Positions 24,134 to 34,421 of a stretch of 35,660 nt of DNA are shown here, in pieces; the first letter of the stretch is position 1; each line of letters opens with the position of its first letter. A program made the position numbers and the translations under genes. The stretch covers positions 1 through 35,660 of the forward strand of contig CAVRZY010000167.1 of NCBI GenBank assembly GCA_963725415.1, given 5' to 3'. Below the pieces are notes generated by a model. That model made no database searches and was not told the DNA's origin. It was given only the letters and a program-made list of their open reading frames with translations. The DNA is from CAVRZY01 sp963725415 (GTDB taxonomy: Bacteria > Acidobacteriota > Terriglobia > Bryobacterales > Bryobacteraceae).

Positions 24134-25372
24134 CTGAAAAGCATCGCCGTTTACCGGGTCGTTCAGGTACATCGTGAAGTTCGAGTACAGGTCCAGAAGC
24201 GACCGTGAGAGGAATGCGTCAGCCTTAAACGTATCGCCGTTTGTTCTCAGCTTGCTGTAGTAGACCGAAGGTGTCCCGAATTTGCCCCGGCCTCCGTGGG
24301 TCGGGTCAAGGAATCCGAACCGGTCGAGCAAGCCTTCGCTCACGAGGTCAAGAGGGATTTGTCCGCTGGAATAGAAATTGTTGCGCCCGAAAAGAAACCG
24401 GACGCCGGTCTTCTCGCTCGTGCTGAGCGACTTGGTGTAGTTGGCGTTGAAGTTGTCACGCCGATAGCGGCCCGGATTTTGGAACGGCCCATCCGCGTAC
24501 GATCCCTCGTAGGCCAGGTAAGCGTCAACGTGTTCGACATCGGGACTATAGGCAAGGAACGCACGGCCCGTATCGAAGTTCCCGCCCTGAAGCCGCACGG
24601 TGAACTGATCCGGCAGCGATTCTCGCTGGCGGACGTGGACCACGCCAAGGCCGCTGAAATCCCCGTACTCCGCGCTGAACGGGCCGTTAATCACCGTGAC
24701 ATCCTGAATCAGTTCCGGGCTGAGAGTCTTGAGCGCCCCAAGGTACCCTTGTCCGTGGCCCTGCGTGCCCTGATTTTGCTGCACGTCATCCACGAGCACC
24801 TTGAGACCGCCATTCGTGCCGCCGTGGTCGAGATTGAAGCCGAATCGCCGGACTTCGACGGACTTGCCGCCGCCTTCATGCTGACCCGCATCGATTCCGG
24901 CGTTCAGTTGTTGCATCACCTGATCGTCACGAGTGAAGAGCGTCCGGTTGAAAACTTCGGCGTTGCGGAGATCGACCGATGGTTCGACGGTCTTCGCCGA
25001 TATGACGACGCTTTGATGCTGCCCAACGATTCCTGGCAGCGTAACGGTTAGCTGTTCGACGCCGCCGTCTCTGATCGTGACATCCTGAGTGCTGCTTTGA
25101 AATCCGGGCGCTTCCGCTGTGCACCGATAGGGGCCGGGTGAGATGGAATAGATGCGGGATTGGCCTCCCCCGTCCGTGGTGACGACGACGGCGTCAGATG
25201 TTCCGGCTTGCAGGCGGAGAGTCGCTCCGGCGACACTCCGACCCTGTGGGTCAAGGACCTGAATCACAACTTCACTAGCGCAATGAACGGACGGGGCTGC
25301 AAATGCCAACACCGCAATTTGGCACGTGAGCCTCAGAAGATTCCCGGCACGAGTTGAAGTCCGCGTTCGCAT
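24134..25372 (-). pseudogene. Second TonB-dependent receptor, N-terminal part only
   Basis: Likely start at ATG 25372 (MRTRTSTRAGNLLRL) with a signal peptide ending near PSVHCAS; an upstream in-frame start at 25402 also exists. A carboxypeptidase-regulatory-like domain follows (VIQVLDPQGRSVAGATLRLQ), then a plug region with VFNRTLFTRDDQVMQQLNAG, GGLKVLVDDVQQNQGTQG and NGPFSAEYGDFSGLGVVHV, and early barrel strands with aromatic ends (AYLAYEGSYADGPFQNPGRY). The frame is clean but runs into the ISL3 right end at about 24133 (DAFQG), so roughly half of the barrel is lost. It differs clearly from the receptor at 1855-4441, so it is not a duplicate. Substrate unknown. Confidence 0.85.
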
Positions 25373-25402
25373 TGTTTCCGCCCTGGTAGCACGTATGGGC
25401 AA

Positions 25403-25636
25403 ATCGTAATACTAACACGCCTTTCCATCGCACATCAATATAGGAACCGCGGTTGAGGCATGGTGTGGAACACCGTGGGGCTTCCCAAAACAGATGATGC
25501 GGCACGGCCGGCGGCGCGGCACGGCCGCGTGTGGGCTCCGTTCGTGGGGCAGCTTTTGCCCAGTGTGCTCTAGCGCTGGATACGCGTGGGAGGGACGGCT
25601 TGGACTGGCCGGTGGCCCACGGGAATCCTGGCTATA
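25403..25636. other. Intergenic region between divergent genes
   Basis: Non-coding stretch between the leftward receptor and the rightward DUF4159 gene. Only a CTATAAT at 25630-25636 resembles a promoter element, and it touches the proposed start, so it cannot serve that start. Confidence 0.35.
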
Positions 25637-26465
25637 ATGACGCTGATGCTGGGCGGCCCTACGCGTGTTGCCGCGGCCCTGCTTGTGCTGCTCTGCCTGT
25701 GGGCCCTCGGCTTGGCTCAGAGGCCGCGTAGTCAGACCCGAGATCAGGCCCCGGCCTCGGGCCCCAGCGCCGAGTTCTGTTTCATCCGCCTGGAGTACAA
25801 GGACCTGTTCTGGTCCGGCAGGGGATTTGGCGGCAGATTCGGCGGGGGATTTGGAAGAGGCTGGTGGATGCAGGACTGGCCCAGGGCGGAACTCCACTTT
25901 ACAGAGGGTGTGCGCCGGCTGACCAGAATCGACATCGGAGAGGGGCGTCACGTGCCTCTGACGGACGACCGGATCTTTGATTATCCCTGGGCTTATGCGA
26001 CGCAGGTGGGCTACTGGGACCTGAGTGACGCCGAAACAGCGCGGCTTAGGGAGTATGTTCTCCGAGGCGGGTTTCTGGTCGTGGATGATTTCTGGGGTCC
26101 CCCGGGAGTGGGAAGTGTTCCGCGCCGCCATGCAGCGGGCATTTCCGGGCTGGCCGGTTGTGGAGATCACGCCGGCGGAGTCGATGATGCACGTGCTCTA
26201 CGACATTGAGAAGTGTGTTCAGATCCCCGGCCTCCGCCATCTCCGGATTGGCAGCGGCGGCGCGATGGTGACGGAGTTGGGCTCGACGCCCCCCCATTGG
26301 CGCGCCATTCATGACGACAGGGGGCGCCTGGTGGTGGCCATCAACTACAACATGGACATCGGCGACGCCTGGGAGGAAGCCGACGTGCCGGAATACCCGG
26401 CGGAGGCTACCGGACTCGCTTACCGCTTTGCGATCAACTCCATCATCTACGCAATGACGCACTAG
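25637..26465 (+). CDS. DUF4159-family exported protein, one frame break
   Basis: Exported protein with signal peptide RVAAALLVLLCLWALGLAQ, then a Gly/Trp-rich linker and the DUF4159 domain: VPLTDDRIFDYPWAYATQVGYW, LRGGFLVVDDFWG, and after the frame break REWEVFRAAMQRAFPGWPVVEI, HVLYDIEKCVQIPG and NYNMDIGDAWEEADVPEYP. The break is at the run of five C at 26099-26103. Removing one C joins DDFWG to PREWEVF perfectly, so it is probably a base-calling error. The family is often linked with gliding or MoxR/DUF58-type operons, none of which is in view. The start could be ATG 25637 or 25646. Confidence 0.8.
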
Positions 26466-26545
26466 CCAAGGAAGATCCATGCGATTCCGTGTCCGGCCTG
26501 CGAGAATGAGAAGTCAGGCTTGGACAGGTTCTCAGACCGCCGATG

Positions 26546-27989
26546 ATGAAGCTCGGGTTTCGCTACATCTGGTTCAAGCTCACCCTGGTGGTGGGCTCCT
26601 TGCTGGGAGTGCTGCTGTTGATCCAGTCTGTCAACACCTACTATCAGGTGTCGAGAATCCTGGTCGTCGGGGAGTTGCAGCGGGAGGCTCGGAACCAGGT
26701 CAACGCGCTGGGGCGGGAAGCGGCCCAGTTGGGAATCCGGAATCCCGTCGAGTTCGTCAAGCCGCTGGAGGAGATGCGCCAGGAAGCGCCGGGCAAGATC
26801 GCCTGGATCAAGGTAACGGACATGGCGGCGCATACGCTGGCCCAGGCCGGTAATTCGGTTGGGCCGCCCCTCACCACTGAGAGGTTGCGCCAGGGGTTCG
26901 AAGGGAGCGCGCCGACCTTCGAGATCCGCCCGACGCCCGCCGGCAGAGTGTTCGTAACCTGGCTTCGTTTGGGGCCCGGCCGGCGGCCGCCCGCGGAGAC
27001 CGCCCGGGGTGAGCCGAACCCGCCGCCGGTTCGCCGAGCCCGGCCGCGTCCCGGTGCTCGGTGGGTCGAGATCGCGCTCTACACGGACAGTGTTTCCACC
27101 GTGTTTAGACCTCTGTTGACCAACCTGATTGTCAGCAGCTCGGCCGCGCTGGGGCTGGTGGCGTCGATGATTCTGATGTGGATCAGGTTCCCCAACTACC
27201 TGCGGGGCAAGCAATTGGAGCAGCAGACGGAACTCGCGCGCAAGGTCCAGACGGACCTGCTCCCTCCGCCCAACCTGACCTTCCAGCATCTGGATTTTGC
27301 CGCTGAGTGCATCCCGGCCTGGCAGGTGGGAGGGGATTTCTACGACGTCTTCACCACCGGCCATGGGCGCATCGCCATCGTACTGGGAGACGTCTCCGGG
27401 AAGGGACTGCCGGCTTCGGTGGTGGTGGGTCTGCTTCTGGGGGCCGTGCGCGCCAGCGGTTGGCTGGGGGGCGCTACCCAGCACGAGGCATCCTCGGCCC
27501 GGCTGAGCGAACTTCTGCGCACCCGAACCTCTCTCGAGCGCTTCGCCAGCCTGTTCTGGTGCTATTACGAACCCGAAACGCAGCTTCTGCGATACGTGAA
27601 CGCCGGCCACCCGCCGCCCATGGTGGTCAGGCGCAACGGCGGCGGCGAGGAGCTCGAAATCCGGCGCTTGGAGGAAGGCGGGCCGGTCCTGGAGTGGTGA
27701 CAGGGCGCCGCCTACCGGCAAGGGGCCGTCGAGGTATGTGCTGGCGATCTGCTGGTCCTGTACTCGGATGGCGTGGTGGAGGCCAGGACGGCTCCGGCCG
27801 GCAATTCGGCGATGAGCGCCTTGTGGCGGCGGTCCGCGACAACTTTGCCCGGCCGTCCGCCGAGATTCGGGACGAAATCCTCAAACGGTCCACGCCTTCC
27901 TCGGAACCGAGCAGGCACAGGACGACCTCACGCTGGTGGTGGCGCGGGTCCAGGAGGGCTCTTCCAAAGCCCGGGATGTGGGGCTATAA
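26546..27989 (+). CDS. SpoIIE/RsbU-type PP2C phosphatase with membrane-anchored sensor
   Basis: Membrane protein phosphatase, probably acting on an anti-sigma antagonist. It has TM1 (LTLVVGSLLGVLLLIQSV), an extracytoplasmic region of about 150 residues with a Pro/Arg-rich patch, TM2 (IVSSSAALGLVASMILMWI), a short linker and the PP2C domain: LARKVQTDLLPP, VGGDFYDVF, LGDVSGKGLPAS, YVNAGHPPP. The visible frame stops at 27700 after VLEW, but reading on gives GAAYRQGAVEV, LLVLYSDGVVEA and, in another frame, ERLVAAVRDNFARPS and QDDLTLVVARVQ, ending at TAA 27987-27989. Correcting two or three indels yields a full-length enzyme. ATG 26543 and 26546 are both possible starts. It lies 80 bp after the DUF4159 gene. 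Confidence 0.82.
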
Positions 27990-27990
27990 T
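27985..27990 (+). promoter_or_regulatory. TATAAT before the repeat-protein gene
   Basis: Perfect -10 consensus overlapping the stop codon of the phosphatase gene, 31 bases before the next ATG. No -35 match is seen. Confidence 0.35.
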
Positions 27991-28020
27991 ACGGTCTTTG
28001 CACTATAAGGAGAAAAGGTT

Positions 28021-28948
28021 ATGAAACTACGCATATTCGCCTGCGCGGCTGTGCTCGTCGCCGGGGCCTGTTCCGCAGCCGCCCAGGAAATCATACTGGA
28101 TGTCGAGTCGGGGTACTCCATGCTCCAGGAAGCGGTGGCCAAGAAGGACATCGAGCAGGTGAAGAGACTGGCGGCGGCGACGTCCGCCATGGCACGCAAG
28201 ATTGAAGAAGAGCCCGCGCCCACCAGCGCGGACGAAAAAGAGGCTTATGCCTCGCGCATGAAGCGGGCGAGCGAGATCGCGCTGTACACCGAGTACGCTC
28301 TGTATGCCACCGCCACGCAGGCCAGCCGGCCGCCGCGATCGACCTGCTGACGACGCTGGAACAGCAAAACCCCAAGAGCACCTACCTCGAGTAAGGGGGC
28401 TATGCCCGCTACTTCGCATTGTTAAGACAGACGAATCGGCCGCGAAAATCGTGCCCATCGCCGAGAAGGCCCTCGCCAGCCAGCCGGAGAGTACAGGATC
28501 TGCTCCTGGCGCTGGCGGACGCGGCGATGGCCAACAAGCAGGACGACCGCGCCTCGGCTACGCCAACCGCCTGGTGGCGGCTGCCGCCAAGAGCAAGAAG
28601 CCGGAGAGCATGCCGCAGGCTGATTTTGATCGCCAGAAGGGCGCGGCCTTGGGCCGCGGCTACTGGATCGCCGGTCTACTGTACGGCGAGAGGAACCAGT
28701 TCTTCGAGGCCGACAGGAACCTGCGCGCGGCGCTGCCTTACATCCGCGGCAACGACGCGATGATGGCGCCGGCGCTGTTCTACCTCGGCGTGGCGAACTA
28801 TACGCTCGGCAGGCAAACGCTGAACAAGGCCCGGGTTCTCGAAGCCGTGAAGTTCAGCGAACAGGCGGCGGCCATCAAGAGCGCCATCGCCCAGCAGGCC
28901 TGGAGAAACGCGCAGGGGATGAAGGACGAAGCCGCCAAGATGCGCTAG
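28021..28948 (+). CDS. Secreted alpha-helical repeat protein, several frame breaks
   Basis: The ATG at 28021 follows AAGGAGAAAAGG and opens a signal peptide (LRIFACAAVLVAGACSAAAQ). Helical TPR-like segments follow: SGYSMLQEAVAKKDIEQVKRLA, then in later frames AIDLLTTLEQQNPKSTYLE, KIVPIAEKALASQPE, YANRLVAAAAKSKKPE, FFEADRNLRAALPYIRGN, APALFYLGVANYTLGR and AVKFSEQAAAIKSAIAQQA. Three or more indels are needed (near 28320, 28395, 28490 and 28545), and the TAA at 28393 would otherwise stop it early. The function is unknown; the repeats suggest a periplasmic scaffold. A TATAAT overlapping the upstream stop at 27985-27990 may be its -10 box. Confidence 0.65.
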
Positions 28949-28976
28949 GGAAGAGCGTGGCGCGGCTAGTGCGCGT

Positions 28977-29957
28977 ATGGCGGCCGTCTCGGAATCCGCC
29001 GCATACGATCTGGAGGACCTGCGGCGCATCCAGATCAGGCATCTCGAGCCGTTGCTGGAACGGGAGTGTGCTGAGTGGCAGCGGAAGCTCGATTGGGACT
29101 TCCGGCCGTCAGCCAGCCTGATCCTGCGTTTTGCCGGCGTGCAGGCACTGACCGGCTATGCGCTGATGGGGGGCGGCGCGCTAGCCGGCTATACCTACTT
29201 CGTTCAGGAAGAAAGCAAGGGGCTGATCGGCGACTTATACGTCGCCGAGGACCACCGAACCACGGAGAACGAGGCGCGGCTGCTGGCGGCCTCCTTGGAC
29301 GAGATGTTTCGCTCGCGCGGCCTGCGGCGCGTCGAGTCGCAGTTGATGATGTTGCGTTCGCCGGATCAGTATCCCCTGCCCCACCCCGAGTTTCTGAGGA
29401 TTACCCGCGCCACTTCATGGCCGTCGGCGCGGTCCGGATCGGCCGCCTGAGGCCCGGACCCGCGGCGCGCCGGACGCTTATCGAGAACTGGAGTGAGCGC
29501 CGACACGACGAGGCCGCCCAAGTGATCTCGGCCGCCTACGACGGACACGTCGACAGCGACGTGAACGATCAGTACCGTTCGGTCTCCGGCGCGCGCCGTT
29601 TCATCCACAACATCGTGCAGTATCCGGGCTGCGGCACGTTCTTCCAACCGGCCTCCTTCGTGGCTCTGGACGCCTGGACTGGCCGCGCCTGCGGGGTCTC
29701 GCTGACCAGCATGCTCGCCCCTGGCGTAGGACATGTCACCCAGATTTGTGTCACGCCGCGGCTCAAAGGCAAGGGCCTGGGTTATGAACTGCTGCGAAGG
29801 TCGCTGCTGGCGCTGACCGAGGCGGGATGCCGGAAAGCCACTCTGACCGTCACTGCGGCCAACAGCGATGCCGCGGCACTGTACCAGCGGGTGGGTTTCA
29901 AAAACGGCCCATTCCTTCGCCGCGCTGGTCTGGGACAGATCAACGGCCAGTGGCTAG
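28977..29957 (+). CDS. Double-domain GNAT acetyltransferase, two frame breaks
   Basis: About 326 residues with two GNAT-like halves. The N-terminal half (GYALMGGGALAGYTYFVQEE to LIGDLYVAEDHRTTENEARLL) lacks the classic acetyl-CoA loop. The C-terminal half has HVTQICVTPRLKGKGLGYELL, with the R-x-K-G-K-G-L-G acetyl-CoA loop, followed by LTVTAANSDAAALYQRVGF. The frame breaks near 29395 (HPEFLR joins DYPRHFMAVGAVRIG) and near 29905, after which the usual C-terminus HSFAALVWD is read to TAG 29955-29957. The end overlaps the convergent permease by about 18 bp. Substrate cannot be predicted. Confidence 0.78.
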
Positions 29958-31445
29958 TAGGCTGTGCTTCCTGCCGAACAGGAAGTAGATCGCCAGCCCG
30001 ATCGCCAGCCAGACGAAGAAGCGCACCCAGGTCTCCAGCGGCAGGCTCATCATCAGGACCAGGCAGCAGACGATGGAGAGCGCCGGAAGCCAGCGGCACC
30101 AGCGGCACGCGGAAGGCGCGCGGCCGGTCCGGCTGCTTGCGCCGCAGGACGATCACGCCCGCCGAGACCAGCATGAAGGCGAACAGCGTGCCGATGTTCG
30201 ACAGGTCGGCGAACGTGCCGATGTCCCAGATGCCCGCCGGAATGCCGACCGCGAGTCCCGCCATCCAGGTGCTGACGTGCGGCGTCTTGTGGACCGGGTG
30301 CACCTTGCGAGAAGGCCTCGGGCAGCAGCCCGTCGCGCGACATCGCAAACCACACCCGCGCCTGCCCGTACTGAAAGACCAGCAGCGACGACAGCATGCC
30401 CGACGATCGCGCCGACGCTCACCCAGCGCCGGATGCTGTCGTAGCCCAGAGCCTTCAGCGCGTCGGCCACCGGGCGCGGCGTTGCCGAGCGTTCGATAGT
30501 CGGCGATGCCGGTCAGCACCAGCGCCACCGCGATGTAGAGCACCGTGCAGACCACCAGCGTGGCGATGATGCCGATGGGCAGGTCGCGCTGCGGGTGGCG
30601 GCACTCCTCGGCCGCGGTGGAGACCGAGTCGAAGCCGATGTAGGTGAAGAACACGATGGCCGCCCCGGTGAGCACGCCGGGGAAGCCGTTGGGCATGAAG
30701 GGCTGCCAGTTGTCGGCGCGCACGGCCCGGGCGGCGCCGATCACGAAGATCAGGATCGCCGCGATCTTGATCAGCACCATGACGTTGTTGCGTCTCGGCG
30801 CTCTCCCTGACGCCGCGCACCAGGATCACCGTCAGCACCAGCAGGACCACGAGCGCGGGCAGGTTGAACCAGCTTCCGGTGAACTCGCCGCCGGCGATCA
30901 TGGGCCCGGACAGTGCCTTGGGCAGGTGGACGCCGAAGACGCTCTCCAGAATGTCGTTGAGATAGGCGGAGAAGCCCACCGCCACGGCCATGTTGGAGAC
31001 GGCGTACTCCAGGATCAGGTCCCAGCCGATGATCCAGGCGAAGATCTCGCCCAGCGTGGCGTAGGCGTAAGTGTAGGCGCTGCCGGCGATGGGGATCATC
31101 GAGGCCAGCTCGGCGTAGCAGAGCGCGGCGAAGCCGCACGCCATGGCGGTCAGCAGGAACGAGAGGGCGATCGCCGGGCCCGCGCCCGGCCGGCCGATGG
31201 TGGAGACGGCGCCGGAGCCGTGCAGCAGCAGGTCCAGCACCGGGGCGTGCAGGATCGACTGGTAGTGCAGAGTCTCGCCCGCCGCCGCCGTGCCGGTGAG
31301 GATGAAGATGCCGGAGCCGATGACCGCGCCGATGCCCAGCGCCGTCAGGCTCCAGGGCCCCAGCGTCTTGCGCAGCCGTCCCGGCCGGGTCCTCGGAGGC
31401 CGCGATCAGCGCGTCGATACTCTTGGTGCGAAGAAGCTGGGACAT
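29940..31445 (-). CDS. APC-superfamily amino-acid permease, several frame breaks
   Basis: Inner-membrane amino-acid transporter of about 500 residues. It starts at ATG 31445 (MSQLLRTKSIDALIAASEDP). Frame pieces give the family order: PWSLTALGIGAVIGSGIF-like TM1 (read in a frame partly lost near 31380), ALCYAELASMIPIAGSAYTY, FAWIIGWDLILEYAVSNMAV, VLIKIAAILIFVIGAARAV, FFTYIGFDSVSTAAEECRHP (the conserved TM6 motif), VCTVLYIAVALVLTGI, VFQYGQARVWFAMSRDGLLP, and VSTWMAGLAVGIPAGIWD. It ends AIYFLFGRKHSLLATGR at TGA 29940-29942. At least five indels are needed, yet every block of the family is present in order, so the gene itself is probably intact. It converges with the acetyltransferase. Confidence 0.82.
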
Positions 31446-31483
31446 CGGATCGTGGGCCGTCCGGGCGCCCGCGTTCCAGCGTT

Positions 31484-31643
31484 CTAGCGCTTGCGCTGGC
31501 CCTTGACCATCTTCTTGACTTTCCTCTTGTTCGAGCCGCGGGCCGTGCCGGCCGGCCGCTTGGCCTTGGGCGCGGCCTTCTTGCGCGCGGCCCTCTTCAG
31601 CTTCTTGCGTTCGAGCTTGTCGGTGACTGTTCTTGGTGTTCAT
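31484..31643 (-). CDS. Small lysine/arginine-rich protein coupled to the helicase gene
   Basis: About 52 residues. From ATG 31643 the first codons read MNTKN; after a one-base break the frame reads VTDKLERKKLKRAARKKAAP and ends KRKVKKMVKGQRKR before TAG. The ATG overlaps the helicase stop as ATGA, so it would be translated by coupling. The composition suggests nucleic-acid or ribosome binding. No family is recognised. It is a likely miss for automatic gene finders because of its size and the frame break. Confidence 0.55.
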
Positions 31644-33965
31644 TCGTCTGTCTTCAATCCTGCGTATTTCTGTATCAGTTTCTTCAGACCGTAGCCGGGA
31701 AAACTGACGGTCAGCTTGGCTTCGTCGCCCTCGCCCTCGCGCCGGACCACCGTGCCCCGCCCGTAGCGCGGGATGCTCGATCACCGAGCCCACCGCCAAG
31801 TCCCTTCTTGCGCCGCGCCGGAGGCTTCGCGAGCCTGCGCGGCTGCGGCGACGCCGCCCACGGCTGGGCCGCCGGCGGCATCCCGCGCGCGGCGAAGAAC
31901 TGCTGGATGTGCTCCAGCGAATTGTATGTCTTCCCAGTATACGCGTTCCGCCTCACGCTCTCGCGCACCTGGTGGCGCTCCCCGAACAGGTCGATCTGCG
32001 GCCCGCCGGCCTCCGCACGCAGGTTCTCGGTCAGCTTCGCCGGGATCTCCGCCAGGAAGCGCGAAGGCTGCAGGGCTCCAGCGAGCCGCCGCCGAAGCGC
32101 CGCCGGGCGCGGGCCCAGGTCAGGATCAGGCGCCGTTCGGCGCGCGTCATGCCGACGTAGCACAGCCGGCGCTCCTCTTCCAGCATCGCTTCGGATCGAG
32201 CGAACGGCTGTGCGGGAACAGGCCCTCCTCCAGGCCGGCGATGAAGACCACCGGGAACTCCAGGCCCTTGGCGTTGTGCAGGGTCAGCAGCGAGACCTGC
32301 GCGCGCTCGTCCAACTGGTCGGCGTCGGAGACCAGCGCGGCATGGTCCAGGAACTCCGCGATTCCCTCGCCGCGCTCGGCGGCCTCGGCGGCGGCGTTCA
32401 TCAGTTCGTCCAGGTTCTCCAGCCGGCTCTCGGCGTCCGGGGAGTCATCGGCTTCCAGCATCCGCCGGTAGCCGGTCCGGTCCAGGATCGAGCCGCAGAA
32501 CGGCGTGCGACCGGCTCGCGGGCGGCCGCTTCCCTCAACTCCTCGATCATCTTGCGGAAAGCCGCCAGCGCCGCCTCGGCGCGCGCCGGGAACAGCTTCT
32601 CCTCGAGCATGCGCCCGATGGCCGTCCCAGGCCGCCGATGCGGTGCTCGCTGGCGTAGCTGCTCGATCTGCTCCAGCGTGGTGCGGCCGATGCCGCGCGC
32701 CGGCGTGTTGATGATGCGCAGCAGGCTCACCGAGTCTTCCGGCGAGACCAGCGACCTTCAGGTAGGCCAGCGCGTCCCTGATCTCGGCCCGCTGGTAGAA
32801 GCTGAAGCCGCCCACCACGTGGTAGTCGACGTCCGTAGCGCCGCAGCGCCTCCTCGAACTGCCGCGACTGCGCGTTGGTGCGGTAGAGGATGGCGATCCG
32901 GGCCGGCCGGGTCGCTCGCGCAGCATCTGCTGGATCGCGTCGGCGATGAACAGCGCTTCCTGCTCGCCGTCGGCCGCCTCGAAGAGGCCGATCGGCTCGC
33001 CGCCCGCGTCTTCGGTCCAGAGCCACTTGCCCTTGCGCTCGGTGTTGTGCGCCACCACCGCGCTGGCCGCCTCCAGGATCGTTGCTGGTCGAGCGGTAGT
33101 TCTGCTCCAGCCGGATGACGCGCGCCTCGGGGAAGTCGCGCTCGAAGTCGAGGATGTTGCGGATGTCCGCGCCGCGCCAGCCGTAGATGGACTGGTCCTC
33201 GTCGCCCACCACGCAGACGTTCTGGTGGACCGCGGCCAGCAGCCGCATCAGCTCGTACTGGCTGCGGTTGGTGTCCTGGTACTCGTCGATCATCAGGTAC
33301 TCGAAGCGCCTGTTCCAGCTCAGCCGGACAGTCTCGTCGTGCTGCGAGCAGGCGCACGGACTCGAGCAGCAGGTCGTCGAAATCCAGGGCGTTGGCCTGC
33401 CGCAGGCTGCTCTCGTATTCCTCGTAGACCAGGGCCAGCCGGGCGACTTCGGGTCGGTCGCGGACTTGTAGAGATCCGCGGGCGTCTGCTTCTGGTTCTT
33501 GGCGTGGCTGATTCGCGACGAGCGCCGCCCGGTACTGCATGAACTTCTCGTCCAGTCCGAGGCGGCGGATACACTGCCTTGATCGACGGCCAACTGGTCG
33601 TCTTCGTCGTAGATGGTGAAACGGGGCGTGAAGCCGGGCCGCAGATCGGCCAGGGACGCGCCGTCGCGCCGCAGAAGCCGGACCGAGAAGGAGTGGAAGG
33701 TCGACAGCCAGGGCTCCGAGACGGCCGCCGCGCGACCCCAGCAGCGCTCACGACCCGCTCCCGCATCTCCTCGGCGGCCTTGTTGGTGAAGGTGACCGCC
33801 AGAATGGCCTCGCGCCGGCACCCGCTCGACGCCGATGAGGTGCGCGATGCGGTGGGTAATGACCCTGGTCTTGCCGCTGCCGGCGCCGGCCAGAATCAGG
33901 AGCGGGCCGTCCGGATGGCAGACCGCCTCGCGCTGCTGGGGATTCAGACCCTCAAGGAAGTCCAT
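31640..33965 (-). CDS. uvrD: UvrD/PcrA-type DNA helicase, many frame breaks
   Basis: Superfamily 1A 3'-5' helicase of about 775 residues, acting in nucleotide-excision and mismatch repair and clearing protein blocks. It starts at ATG 33965 (MDFLEGLNPQQREAVCHPDG). Motifs in order across frames: Q-motif LNPQQREAV, Walker A AGAGSGKT, Walker B YLMIDEYQDTN, motif III VVGDEDQSIYGWRGAD, motif IV RVIRLEQNYRS, motif V LTLHNAKGLEFPVVFIAGLEEGLFPHS. The C-terminal Tudor-like end is RYGRGTVVRREGEGDEAKLTV and FPGYGLKKLIQKYA, ending at 31640. Seven or more indels are required. Since a full set of motifs remains and the enzyme is a housekeeping one, the breaks are best explained as sequence errors. Confidence 0.88.
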
Positions 33966-34017
33966 TGGAACGGAGTGATTTCCGATTCTAGCACGGGTGT
34001 ACGGATGGTCTTCATAA

Positions 34018-34034
34018 GTGTAAATACAGTACAC
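34018..34034. promoter_or_regulatory. GTGTA-N7-TACAC inverted repeat upstream of the helicase gene
   Basis: Five-base arms GTGTA and TACAC separated by seven bases, about 50 bp upstream of the helicase start. It has operator-like geometry but does not match a known LexA box that I recognise. Confidence 0.3.
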
Positions 34035-34105
34035 CTTCAATACGTGGATGGCCTACCCCGCATCTTTCCTAGGTGTTAATCGCCAACTGGCATTGCATAG
34101 CCTGA

Positions 34106-34128
34106 TAGTACTAGTACACCTAGTACTA
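34106..34128. promoter_or_regulatory. Perfect 9-bp inverted repeat TAGTACTAG-N5-CTAGTACTA
   Basis: Two perfect 9-base arms surround TACAC. The A/T-rich palindrome is conspicuous in GC-rich DNA and resembles operators of GntR/YtrA-type repressors built on GTAC and TAGT units. It directly abuts an ATG at 34129. Confidence 0.5.
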
Positions 34129-34421
34129 TGAGCCCGAAGACAAGCAGCCCTCCCCCGAGACAAAGCCCCGGCATTCAGGCCGAGTTGAGGGCCTCTACCG
34201 GCGTCGCTGCGTGGTCGCGAACCTTGTCCGCGCCATGAAGATCATCCGCCATACGCCGGGCGCCCGGCTGACGGTGAAGAAGGTGGCCTGAGATGATGCG
34301 ATCACCACATTGACGGCTTTTGCCTTTTGTTTGAATACCTTGTAACCTATTAGTCTGCTGCCGCGCCATAACGAGCGAGGCGAGCATAGGCGCCTCCTGG
34401 GTGCCAGCCGAGAGGCGTGGC

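Larger units (their letters stand above)
33966..34421. other. Intergenic region with two inverted repeats and a possible tiny ORF
   Basis: Between the divergent helicase and sigma-factor genes. It holds two inverted repeats (listed separately). An ATG at 34129 opens a 36-codon Ser/Pro-rich frame with no similarity that I know, and another ATG at 34234 opens 18 codons. Neither is convincing. Confidence 0.4.

Noticed and set aside
30644..33118. Plus-strand open frame of 824 codons across permease and helicase
   Set aside because: It is antisense to two well-supported families; its length reflects GC-rich codon bias, not coding.
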